A stretch of 64,000 nucleotides of DNA from Cokeromyces recurvatus. Lineage: Eukaryota; Mucoromycota; Mucoromycetes; Mucorales; Mucoraceae. The DNA lies in contig NW_026251396.1 in NCBI RefSeq assembly GCF_025118155.1, forward strand, positions 496,001 through 560,000, given 5' to 3'. Below, piece after piece: positions 25,080 to 36,016 of the stretch. Under the pieces are notes generated by a model. That model was not told where the DNA came from. It did no database searches and worked only from the letters and a program-made list of their open reading frames with translations. Both the position numbers and the translations under genes were made by a program. Numbering within the stretch: position 1 is the stretch's first letter; each line of letters opens with the position of its first letter.

Positions 25080-26349
25080 TTATCTAATATTATAATATTT
25101 TTACTTCAAATTATTGAAATTAAAGCTTAATAAATTAAATTAAACTTGGCAAATGTAGAATGATAGAAGAAAAAAAAATAACAAATAAATTTTTAAAGTA
25201 GTATATTTTGTACTCATATCTAGAAGAACAAAAAAGCAGTTGTTATCATTTGCCATTAAAAACCTCTTGAAATATAAGATTTTATGTAAACTTGAAAATT
25301 TTAATGTACACGAATGGGTTAATTATGTATTTTCTTTTAGAACTATTTTATTAGCAATGCCATAACAGAGTAAATTAGTTGAATTGTTTCTCTATATTTA
25401 TGATTTCTGTTTAAAAAATAGGTAAAAAGTATCTTCGAATATATACATCTGAAAGATATGCAAAATAAACTAAAAAATTGAAAATCATTACGATCTGGTG
25501 ATTAGAATGATTAATAAAGCTATGTTAGCCGTCTGTATAAACTCTTTTTTTTTAATATCAATATTTTTTCCATAAATATCATTGTTATCTATAGATCTAA
25601 CCTGCTTAATCTTTTTTTGATTAAAAACCAAAACGGTTCGAGTGGATTCAAACTACGGAGGTATTTAAACATACACATTTATAGCCCTATTTCATACTTT
25701 TTCGTTATATAAGCTTTAACTTATAATTAATGCAAGTGTTCTTTAATAGATAATAACCCTTCGTTTTACTGACTTTGTTCGTGATATTAGAAAGTTCATT
25801 GATGAATTTTATAGAGTGGTTGTGATAATTCTTACTACTACTTAGTTATAGAATTGTTAGTCTCATTAACAATTTATTTAGTATATTTAACTGTTTACTT
25901 TTTTTTTATTTACTTTTTGATTTTTGGGTGTTCTATTAAAAGAAGTTACTGACATAGGAGATATTTAAAAGATATTGAATTTTCAGATTAAATTTGCGTA
26001 TCTTACTTTTTTTTTCCACGCATAAGCTTGCCAAAAAAAAACCATTGTAGCAAAGAAACCTAAATAGCAGACGAATACTAAAAGCTCTAAGCTAATGGGA
26101 TCTGGATTGCACAGTTGTGATATGGATACTTAGATATCAAAATAAAATAAAATAAAAAATTTTTAAAAAACTGATAGAGTCAACATGACCAAACAATAGA
26201 ACAAAAATCGCCTGTGTTACATCTTGCTGATTTTTTTTCTTTTTTGTTACTAGGTAGTCTATTATTGCATCATTTGTGTATATTCTTTAATAGGAACAAA
26301 ATAGATATCTATTTATAATGTACATATAATACACTAACTTTATTTAAAT
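25080..26349. other. Convergent intergenic region, Gellin-like / aldo-keto reductase
   Basis: About 1.3 kb between two convergent genes. It is AT-rich throughout and presumably contains both 3' UTRs. I found no coding exon, tRNA or repeat that I can support. Confidence 0.55.
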
Positions 26350-27501
26350 TTAATCAAATAAAGGCAAATTAAAATTATAACTATAGGGATCGTTGAATCT
26401 TAGACGTTTATCAAGAGAAGCAATTTTCTTCATATCCTCATCATCTAATGACCAAGAGAAAATATCAAGGTTAGACTTAATACGCTCTTGATTAGTACTT
26501 TTAGGGATAACAGCAATATTTCTCTCAATAGACCAACGGAGCAAAACTTGGCCAGTTGTTTTTTTATGTTTATCAGCAATTTCCTTAATAACTTCATTTT
26601 CAAGTAAAGGAGGTGTTGTTTTACCATCATTAGTTAATTCAATAAACGAAGCAGGGCCGAAAGATGAATAGGCAGTAATATGGATACCTTGAGATTGAAC
26701 CCAAGCAATCAAACGACTTTGTTGGAGATAAGGATGAAGCTCAACTGTTATATATATTGGCATAAGCTTATATTTCTCTTAGTTATATATCTTTTCTTAC
26801 CTTGTAATACAGCAGGTTTAATTTGTGCGTAAGTTAATAAATCCAAGATCATTTGTACATTGAAATTAGAAATGCCAATGTTATGTGCTAACTTATCTTC
26901 AGCCAACTTTTCCATTTCATGCCAACATTCATACATGGGAGAAGGCTCAAATTCAACTTCAGTCTTATTAGGTTGATACCAACCGGGGGGATAAATTTCA
27001 TTAATATTAACATGCTTTAAAGGAACGGGGACTAATGAAAAAGTAGGAAGGTTAATTTTGTCGAAAATTTAATTTCTATAAAATGTTTACTTACAGTGGA
27101 TCAAATATAAATCAACATAATCTAAATCAAGATCTTTTAACTGCTTTTCGAAAGCAGGACGGACTTGAGTCTTATTATGATACGTGTTCCAGAGCTTTGT
27201 AACAACTAGAGATGTACATATATAGTGTAAATGTAAAGGGAGCAATATAGACGCCAAATATGAACTTACCAAAAATTTCCTCTCTAGTAATAACTCCCTC
27301 TTTAATAGCCTTGTTGATACCACGACCTACTTCAACTTCATTACCGTAATCAGCAGCACCATCAATTAAACGATAACCTGCCTTAATAGCATTGTAAATT
27401 GTATTTTCAGCATCTTGAGGAGAGACTTTCCAGCAACCAAATCCAACAAGGGGCATTTTATCACCTGTGCGAGACAAAGTAACATAATTTTCGGTAGTCA
27501 T
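26350..27501 (-). CDS. Aldo-keto reductase, D-xylose reductase type
   Basis: Four exons (27501-27270, 27205-27095, 27031-26801, 26744-26350) give 322 aa, the usual length of yeast and fungal xylose reductases. The N-terminus has [11 protein letters not shown]. The catalytic tetrad is visible: Asp and Tyr in [11 protein letters not shown], Lys in TKLWN and His in DLYLIH. The cofactor-binding site appears as [13 protein letters not shown], and HNIGISNF and VELHPYLQQ are further family motifs. The segment between the active-site His and the IGISNF motif (PPGWYQPN...) is typical of xylose reductases rather than glycerol dehydrogenases. The enzyme would reduce D-xylose (or other aldoses) to the polyol with NAD(P)H in the cytosol. 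All tetrad residues are intact, so activity is expected. Substrate is inferred from family resemblance only. Confidence 0.87.
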
Positions 27502-28805
27502 TTTGAGTATAATAAGTAAGATATATAATTGCTAAAACAAAAATATGTAAAAAAATTAAGCGTCCTTTTATAACTTCCTAATATCATCATCTTAAAAAGT
27601 TAAGTGTAACCTGCCCTACTATACGGGGAATATTATATAATAAATAATCCGACTATGATTAAATATTTATTTTTTGTTGAATAAGATTTTAAAGCTCATT
27701 TAAGCACATAATAAAATATTATTTTATTGCCTGGGTCAGGTAAAAAAGGGGGAGAAGACGAACCTTTTGATAGTCAAAAGTGAAAAAAAAAATAAAGAAA
27801 GGAAGAGGTACTAGATTAATTACTGCATAACCATTTGATTGAGTCAGTACCAAGAGGAAAGGTTTGAGGTGGGATTTTACCATAATGAAGATGGTTAAAT
27901 TCAAAGAGTATGTGACATGTTGTAGACCAATGAATAATCGATCCAAGAGTAGAGGAGCTGTTTCGTGCGATAAATGGCTTACTATATTTACTAGGAATGT
28001 GATTGAGTAGAAAAGATAAAGGATCACATATGGTATTAGGAATTTGTAATCGGTGGTTCATATTTAAGCAGACAGTAACACAAGATGAAATAAGCTTGTC
28101 ATTTGGATAAATGATACACAGCTTTTGGATACCACCAGACAGCCAATCGAGACACGACAACTGATATTATCAACATCAGCTGTATATAATTGCCATAACG
28201 TTTGCTTGAAAAGCTTATATTATTGAAAGTTATTGACTGGAGTATGCAAAAATAAATGAATCGATTTAGTTAAAAAAAAAAGTCCTTTAACCTAGCCTCA
28301 TATTGGTCCATTTTTTTGACTTTCCATATACTCTATCTTTCATGAAATAGACTATATCTCTCATTCCATTGCTCATTCTCCTCTCATCAATACTGGCTCT
28401 CTCTTGATTGAATGGTTATCTTAGCCTACCTTTTCATATATTTATATATATATATATTGATATACATACATCTCTCCCTCCTTTTAGCTTTTACCTTTTT
28501 AACATCTTTTGTCTTAAAAGGATTTTTAGTTTCTGTTAACCTTTTCTTTTTGAACTGACTAAGGCAAATCATCTTTTATATCTACGCGCTTATTGGTCAT
28601 TTAACATAGACTTTTAATCATATATTTTTGCGTCACTTATGCTAAGTCTTATATGCACACCCAATTTAATTTTAAACTCATATTACTGAAAAGAAATTGA
28701 TTTTAATTTCTCGTCTTTTTTTAAAAGAAAAAGAAATTACCGACGTTAAAGAGCACGTACAACTGTAGATTTATAAATATAAATATATTATACACAAGTA
28801 TAAAT
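27502..28805. other. Divergent intergenic region, aldo-keto reductase / AP-1 sigma
   Basis: A spacer of 1.3 kb between divergent genes. It contains a coding-like stretch on the minus strand (27816-28160, listed separately). The part from 28270 to 28800 is T-rich with TA repeats near 28443-28457 and probably holds the AP-1 sigma promoter. Confidence 0.5.
27816..28160 (-). other. Coding-like stretch of unknown family, possible gene relic
   Basis: An open frame of 114 codons on the minus strand has no ATG and is preceded directly by an in-frame TAA, although a possible splice acceptor (ATATCAG) lies at its 5' edge. Its composition is that of a normal globular protein (CLDWLSGGIQKLCIIYPND near the start; FNHLHYGKIPPQTFPLGTD near the end), unlike the Lys/Phe/Asn-rich noise elsewhere. 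I do not recognise the family. It could be a leftover exon, for example of a transposon or a decayed gene, or the last exon of a gene whose other exons I cannot see. Confidence 0.25.
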
Positions 28806-29588
28806 ATGGCTGTAATCTTACTGAAACTATTTAACATGAAAGCTAAAAATAAGTACTAATTATAATTCATTCAGATAAATTGGTTGCTATTAGTTAGCAG
28901 ACAAGGGAAAGTTCGTCTCACTAAATGGTTTATAACAATCCCACCAAAAGAAAAAGCAAAGATTATAAAAGATGCAACGCAACTAGTATTAGCACGAAGG
29001 GTCAAGATGTGCAATTTTCTCGAATATAAAGGTATTAGTTTACTATATGCATTATATAATTTCTACGAACTCAACTGTTTATTCAAGATCAAAAGATTGT
29101 ATATAGAAGGTATTTGAAAAATGTTTACTTTATGAAAGCATCACATGACTTATTATACACATATATACATATATATATGTATATACATATATTCTTAAGA
29201 TATGCAAGTTTATTTTTTGTAACAGGTATTAATCAAGATGACAATGAACTTATCACACTTGAAATTATTCATCGTTACGTTGAAATTCTCGACCGTTATT
29301 TTGGCAATGTAAATAGAAAAAAAAATACATTATACCTTATTATTTATGTTAAATTTTATAGGTTTGTGAACTTGACTTGATTTTCAATTTTCAAAAAGTA
29401 AGTTAATGTATTATAAGCACAAATAAACGCAATAGCTGATCTTATGTAAAATTTAGGCATATTTTATTCTTGACGAACTTTTAATAGCCGGTGAACTTCA
29501 AGAAACAAGTAAAAAATCAGTCTTGAGAGTAATTACCCAAGAAGATCAGTTTGAAGAACAAGAAGGAAATGAACCTAAATCAGGATAG
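28806..29588 (+). CDS. AP-1 clathrin adaptor complex small subunit (sigma-1)
   Basis: Six exons (28806-28811, 28875-29031, 29088-29109, 29200-29308, 29362-29397, 29457-29588) give 153 aa, the size of yeast Aps1. Exon 1 encodes only Met-Ala, and exon 3 is a 22-nt micro-exon encoding DQKIVYR; both are needed to rebuild the conserved family sequence. Signatures are [46 protein letters not shown] and [19 protein letters not shown]. The protein is the core sigma subunit of AP-1, which sorts cargo into clathrin vesicles at the trans-Golgi and endosomes, and it includes the longin fold that helps bind dileucine signals. The sigma-1 rather than sigma-2 call rests on the KVRL/KWF start and the tail. 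All splice phases fit. Confidence 0.9.
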
Positions 29589-31080
29589 ATGTATTGTAAC
29601 AAGCTTGAACAATTATTTTTTATGACCAATATAAATATGTAGTAATACAGATTAAAAAATTAAGGAGAAAGGATAATTATATATTATCATGTCAATAAAA
29701 GACGAAAAAAAAAAAGGGTTTTATCTACAACATATATTGTTCTGTATTAACAATTGTTTGTTAATGCTTACCAAGATTGTACTATTGAATAGAACAATAA
29801 TGCATGTTATTATCTACTAAATGGATTTACAATTACTTTTAACATTAACAATGTAATTTTATATATTTATTTTTACTAATTTATATATCAACAATTCAAC
29901 GTTAGCACAATTTAAGATAGTAATGTTAAAAATGGAAATAAAATAACTGAAGTCCTTATCTGTTTAAAATGCTACTACTTTCACTCATAGTGAAAAATAT
30001 AACACAGAACCTTTCAAACCAAATATAAACATTTAGATCTATTTTTTTTTTTTAGAAAAGTGGATTTGGGTAATGGATGTGGAATGTGTAAACAAGTGTG
30101 AGTATCTAACCTATACTAGTTTGGTTATAAAAAGTTGAATAGGCTATTCTTTTGAATGAGCCGACATTCTTGGGTATAACCAGTCTGTAACATACTCCCC
30201 CATCCATTACCAAATTCCATTTCCCTACACAATCTCTACTCTAACTAACTAAGCAAACACACACTATCTGTGATAAAATGACCTCCTTAAAACATCGTTG
30301 CAAACATGATACGTCTATGGTACTTATACGTGGAATAACAAAATAAAAATAAATAAAGTAAAATAAAATATATAACTATGAAAAACACAATAATCTTGAC
30401 AATGATCTCGTAATCCGGATTTTTCACTTGACAATAAGAATTAATCATCTTTCCAATTTACCATAGCTACATTTTCAAGTACTGAATGTATGCAATTAAC
30501 TTTACTAACGAAAGAAAAGTACTCTTTTCAAAAGAAAAAAAAAATTAAGTATAAAAACTATAAAATGATTATGTCACTTATTACGTGATTGTTAAATTTT
30601 TTAAATTAATATGAGATCAATTAAACACCGCGCCAAATATGATACGCTCGTGATGCTTAAGTGTAGTGAACCCTTTTTATATATGATGAAACTAATATTT
30701 CTCCTAGTTATATTTATATTGAGACAAAGATATAAATGTAAATAGAACATTGCTGTTATTCTTTATATTGTCGTTAATGTATCGATGTTTCTTTCTGTTT
30801 CTATTCCTATATTTAATTGACAATCTTCTGTATTGCCGTTTCATTCAAATTAGCCAAATTAAAATTAAACAACTTTTTAAAAAATTTAAAGCAAAGTAAA
30901 AGCTTGATTTTATTCCCATAAACTGTCAAAATGATTCTTAAAATAAAATAATATCATTTAAAACGAAATATTAAAAAAAAAGGTGCTGAAATGCCGGACA
31001 AGTGCGTCAATCACGTGACTTTTGGCAAATTTTTTGAATGCTACTTATATATGTTTATGGTACTTGACGAATATCAAGAA
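29589..31080. other. Intergenic region, AP-1 sigma to tRNA
   Basis: About 1.5 kb of AT-rich DNA. It contains an imperfect inverted repeat at 30055-30225 (listed) and two diverged copies of a 45-base sequence at about 30287 and 30625 (see findings). No protein-coding exon was seen. Confidence 0.5.
30055..30225. repeat. Imperfect inverted repeat, possible MITE or hairpin
   Basis: The left arm (TGGATTTGGGTAATGGATG near 30061) is matched on the opposite strand by the right arm (CATCCATTACCAAATTCCA near 30201). A second paired block follows inward (AGTATCTAACC...GGTTATA against TATAACCAGTCTGTAACATACT). The loop contains a near-palindrome, GAATAGGCTATTC. The left arm has about 20 extra bases between the two blocks. 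It is short and has no coding capacity. A miniature inverted-repeat element or a hairpin RNA are both possible. Confidence 0.5.
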
Positions 31081-31154
31081 GCTCGTTTAGCTCAGTTGGT
31101 TAGAGCGTGGTGCTAATAACGCCAAGGTCACAGGTTCGACCCCTGTAATGAGCA
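31081..31154 (+). tRNA. tRNA-Ile (anticodon AAT)
   Basis: A complete cloverleaf can be drawn. The acceptor stem GCTCGTT pairs with AATGAGC with one G-T pair. The D arm is GCTC...GAGC, the anticodon stem TGGTG/CGCCA encloses the loop CTAATAA with AAT at 31115-31117, and the T arm is ACAGG-TTCGACC-CCTGT. The internal promoter boxes are present (A box TAGCTCAGTTGG, B box GGTTCGACCCC). There is no intron. T-rich sequence beginning at 31156 would end Pol III transcription. A CACGTG palindrome lies about 65 bases upstream. Confidence 0.95.
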
Positions 31155-32024
31155 TTTATTTTTTATTTTTTTTGCCTCAATATAGTGTGTGTAGCATTTT
31201 TGATAATATATTTGTTGTCGTAAATAGTGGTCTTAGTTGTATTTGTATATTATACATTATTTAAATACAATTTATGAAAAGAAAGATTAAGAATTAAAAT
31301 ATATGGTTAAGAAAAAAAAGGAATATAAACAAGCAAAGAGATATAGTAAGAACCAATTGTTATAGTGATATTATTTAGCGATGATAAAACCAATAGCAAT
31401 AAAAGAGCAGGTAATATTTAATGACAACTAAACTTTATTGAAAGAGAAATATTTAGTACTAGAAGCAAACAATAACTGTTCAAGCAGAGAGACTCCAAAT
31501 ATATTATGGGAAGTAATAACAAGAGTAGTATCGGGATAGCGAATTTTGCTAACCATTAGTATAGTTGAAAGGATAATTGGTAAGCGTATAGTTTAGAAAA
31601 AGTGAGCAGGATAGTAATACGTAGGTGAGGGAAATCTACGTCCAAGTAACTAAATAAATCAAAGATTTATCTGTTTAGCCAAATAGAGAAACGAAAAATT
31701 AATAAAAAGAGGATCATCTTGAGATCAAAGACAAATGACAATAATCCACCAAGAAAGTAAATAACCGAGACTAGCATTATATAAAAAATATAATCAGAAT
31801 ATTATGTTATGTGTTCATTTTTTTGATAAAGTACTAGTTAATTATTAGTGTTTCTCGAATTATAATGATATATAACAAAACATGTTTAATGTTTATTATG
31901 TAGTTATTTTGTATATATTCTCAAATATTCTATTACAATATTAACATTTTTTTTTTATTTTTTTATTTTAATTATTCCAATTTCTGTACAATAATATCTA
32001 ATATTTTATTAAGTGTAATGTATC
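31155..32024. other. Intergenic region, tRNA to Nudix hydrolase
   Basis: About 870 bases. The stretch 31380-31760 is less AT-rich than its surroundings and contains short hairpins (CGTAG...CTACG near 31620; ATAAATC...GATTTAT near 31655). This could be a small structured RNA, but no known RNA signature was recognised. No protein exon was seen. Confidence 0.45.
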
Positions 32025-32803
32025 TTACGCGCTTTGAAAAGTATTATCCTTTGGGGCAAATGATGAAGCTAAAAGAGCTTGACGCATAAATGGTTTAAAA
32101 CGAAGTAAGTCCATTGCTTCTTCAAATGTGCACTAATAAATTAAACTTAATAAATTATCCTATTATTCCTGTTGCATAGCACTAATCATATTTACCCATC
32201 TACGTTTACGAAAATGCATTTCAGGCCACTGATCAAGGATTTGCTGTACTTCAAATTCATAAAACCAAACATTTCCTTTAAGTTCACCATATGAATCATA
32301 ATCCATAAAGTTTCCTACCAATCCTTTAATGTTGCCAAGCACACCACCTTAGAAATACAAAAATTACATCAATATACAGAGTTACCACAACTATAAAAAC
32401 ACATAATACCCTCTTCATAGGTTTCACGTATAGCCGATTGTTCTTTTGTTTCATCACTTTCCCAACCTCCCTTCGGCTAAATATTAAAAGGGAGAAAGAG
32501 TAGTTACGGTTGAGCAATACTCAGGTTGAAAAATAGAATTTTAATTTAATATCAAAACTTACAAGCACCCATACATTCCTATGTTTACTACTAGAAATAA
32601 CAAGCACTTTATTTGTTTTTGGATCAACTGCGATTGTACCAGTAATCTACAAACGATGAATAGAATTGTGAATTTATGGTAAAGAAAATATAAAAATAAA
32701 GCCACTAACTTACTTGTCGAATATCATTTTCGTCATAAACTTGATTTGCTCTACCTATACGTGCTTCTGCAGGATAATTATGGAATTGCATTGTGCTATT
32801 CAT
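32025..32803 (-). CDS. Diphosphoinositol polyphosphate phosphohydrolase-type Nudix hydrolase (Ddp1/Aps1-like)
   Basis: Five exons (32803-32714, 32646-32563, 32476-32410, 32347-32196, 32132-32025) give 166 aa. The Nudix box is complete and canonical across three exons: [12 protein letters not shown], then [11 protein letters not shown], so all metal-binding glutamates are present. It is preceded by the ITGTIAVDP strand and followed by FRKRRW and [10 protein letters not shown], as in Ddp1/Aps1. These enzymes remove the beta-phosphate from inositol pyrophosphates and cleave diadenosine polyphosphates, tuning phosphate and energy signalling. The start is the first in-frame ATG; an AG just before it could be the end of a 5' UTR intron. 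It contrasts with the degenerate paralogue at 909-1715. Confidence 0.9.
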
Positions 32804-35800
32804 TCTGTTAATTAATTGAAATGTATTCAAAAAAAAAAAAAAAAAAAAAGTATGTCAAACTCTATATTTTATTAGTAATTATTAAACGTCCGATTACTTT
32901 TAGCATATTTATTTCTAACTTCTCCATCTTTATTTTAACGTTAAGGATACGATTGAATACATATTTTTATTTGTAATAAAGTATATTTTCTAAAGTCCTA
33001 AGTGAGTACAAGGTATTAAATACAACTGAACTATATAGATTAAATTATCAATATAAAGAAAGGTTATTAAAAAATCTTATTAGAATTAATAAGGAACAAT
33101 GAAAAAAAAAAAAAAAAGATAGATAGTTTTTAGTAATAAAGGGTTAGTGGAATATCAATTGTAAGAATAATAATGCTTTTAGTTTACCTACATTTAGCCC
33201 AATTTGCTGGTTAACTTTTTTAAGGCTAATTATGTATTTCTTATTTTCTTTCATACTCTTCACTAAATAGTTAAAAAGATCCATGTTTACTTTTTTTTTT
33301 TTTCTTAAAAAGAATATTATCAGCTCCTTCAAACACTTGGCCTTATTTTATGATTTTTACAGATAATATCATTTGTTCTTGTGTAAGATAAGGATCTTAG
33401 GTTATATACAATAGTAATAAAAGAAAAATAAAATACCTTTTCACAGTGCAAGACTTAACTTTTATTATCGAGGTTGCCCATATTCTTTATTAACGTAAAT
33501 GACTCTTCGAACTCACATCTTTTATTGTTCTATAGAGATGACCTATAGCTTATTTATCACTTTTAATTTTGTTTTTGAAGCATGTGTTGGAAGACTTACT
33601 TGGATTAAAGTAAGTAAAAGGAAAAAAAAAAAGGAGGATGCATGTCATAGTGACTGTGATCTATAACTTGGTCCAATTAGATTAACAATAATTAATTATG
33701 AAAATACAAATTATAGTTTCTAAATTCTATATACACATCATAAAAGTAAATGAAGCATTACATTTAAAAATATATCTTCGTGTTCTAGAAAGGAATTCAA
33801 TACAATGAAATACTTTACAAGATAATTTGAAGCAAGCTGAAGATAAACTAACCGAAATGATCAAGCTTCAAACTAGATTAAAGATAAAGATTTTTAAGGA
33901 TAAGGATGTATGTTTGCTTTTTCTATGATAATATCCTCTTTTCATACATTCACTCATGTTAGAATAGCTTAATTATATGCCTAGCCTATTTATTCTATTA
34001 TCTATTTTCCTTGTAAATAGCCTGCCATATTTACTCTTAACTAGATGCTACAATGTAAACTATTTTTTTTTTATTGTTTTGCTTAGTATCCACCTTCTAT
34101 TGTTGCTGTATTTAATTCTTTATTTCACTCTATACTTTATTATATGAAAATAAGTATACTTTTTTCCTTTTTGACCTAGTGTTGCTTTTTTTTTTTTTTT
34201 TTCCTTTGACTTTATTTAACTAAGATGAATCATAACAGGCTACATTAGATAAAAAAAAAGTTGCATGTATTGCTTGAGAATTAATTATCACTAATTTCTT
34301 TACGTGCTATTTATACGCGTAATATTTGTATTTATATTGTTTTTTTCATTTATAATAAAAGCTGCTATATAAATCTTTTTATATAAATAAATATATAAAT
34401 AAAAAAAATGGGCCCCATAACGTCGCAGTATCCCATATACTTATCCCAGAGGTACTCGTAATGTTTATCAATGATGGTTTACATCGTTATTAGAATACAT
34501 TGGAGAGGTGAGCATAATCCAGAAAGAAAGCATACAAAATACTAACTAAGCTATGAAGCCATCCCAAAAAATCACTCATCAGCCCTTTTACAAGCCAACA
34601 AATGAAAAAAAAGGATTATATAAAGAGAAAAAAAAGCAAGTTTGGGCATGAAAATGACCTCCTTTTATAGTTTTTTTTTTTTTGATCCGTTATCATATGC
34701 TTTAAACTGTCATAAAAAGGCGTCACAATCTCTGTGATGAATCTAATTGGATAATCTTAATAGCACACTAATCGTTATCATAATAAACATAGTAAACAAA
34801 CGTGATACCAACAATTACTCCTTCTCCTTAAAAATATATATACATGTATATCTCTTTTAATTATTATTATTATTTCTTTTGTTTATAGTCTAATTCAGCA
34901 AGAATAATATACACGTTTATATATTCAATGGTATATACATCTTTATAAAAAGATCTTTAGTCAAGTCAACATTTCAGGGGGAAACTTAAAATAAAGGGAT
35001 AAATATCAAATATGTATATGCGTGTATATACCATTTTTTATCAAATATTTACATTTTTACTGTATGGCAGTCTGCTTTTCCTTTATCTTTAATCATAATA
35101 GAGCTTCTTAGTTAATGCGCTTGAAAGAGAGAGAGAGAAAGATACGCTACTGCATAATTAACATACTCGTTATATACTCAAGTTACCTGTTGAAGGTGCT
35201 TAATTACAATTTTGGCAGATCTATATCTTCTATATGTTGTGTAGAATGACTATTTTACTAGAGGAAATAGATTATTATACATTCTATTTTTGATTGTTAA
35301 TATCTCTTTTTACATGATAATTATTGAGACAAATCATTAAAATGGCCTCTGCAATATTTTTTATGAATATGTATGTGTATATATAATTTGAAATAAGTGG
35401 GAAAACACTGATATACTCACTAGGTGGTATTGAACAAGTCTAGGTGCTATTCTTTAGTAGAGAACTATATATTCAAAGAGACAAACACACGAAATTATAT
35501 AAACCGGTATATTAATGATTATATTAAAACAAATACAATAAGTAGATATATAAGATAAGGTACCTTTTAAAGTTCTTAATAAAAACTATAACACCAGATC
35601 AAGATATGTAGGAATACTAACTACTGGAACAGTATATTTAACTGGAATAAAGCTATTTTCAAACATCTTCTTTAATTAACAAGAATAAAAATCATTTATA
35701 CAAAACATCTACTGAATTGGATAGATGTTATGTATATTAGGAACGAAGCTTTGATTTGTACTACTCTTAACTACTTCCATAATAATAACTCAATGAAGCA

Positions 35801-36016
35801 CACCTATTTGAATTCATATAGTTAATTTTTTTTATCTTTTGTTCGTAACTACACTAATAACACTTTCGTAAATAAATAAATTTCAAGATATTGGTTGGGT
35901 TTAATACTCTATGTTTATTTAAAATAATTTATTTAATTGATGCAAAAAAGTAAAAAGAAAAGAAAAGCTGTTTATATATATTATAAAAAAAAAGGGATAA
36001 ATTATATAACAAGAAA
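32804..36016. other. Long gene-poor region
   Basis: About 3.2 kb with no gene I can name. At 33820-33910 (+) a short frame reads like an Lys/Glu-rich helix (NLKQAEDKLTEMIKLQTRL) between a possible acceptor and donor. It may be an isolated exon or relic but cannot be connected to a start or stop. The rest is AT-rich with T runs and short TA or GA microsatellites (for example GA repeats near 35125). No tRNA or large repeat was seen. Confidence 0.45.

Noticed and set aside
29114..29380. Open frame overlapping the AP-1 sigma gene
   Set aside because: It runs through a TA-rich intron and only partly uses the coding frame; the spliced AP-1 sigma model explains it.
33144..33332. Open frame of 62 aa on the minus strand with a Lys/Asn-rich helix
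   Set aside because: Looks slightly protein-like but cannot be joined in phase to the Nudix gene downstream or to another exon.
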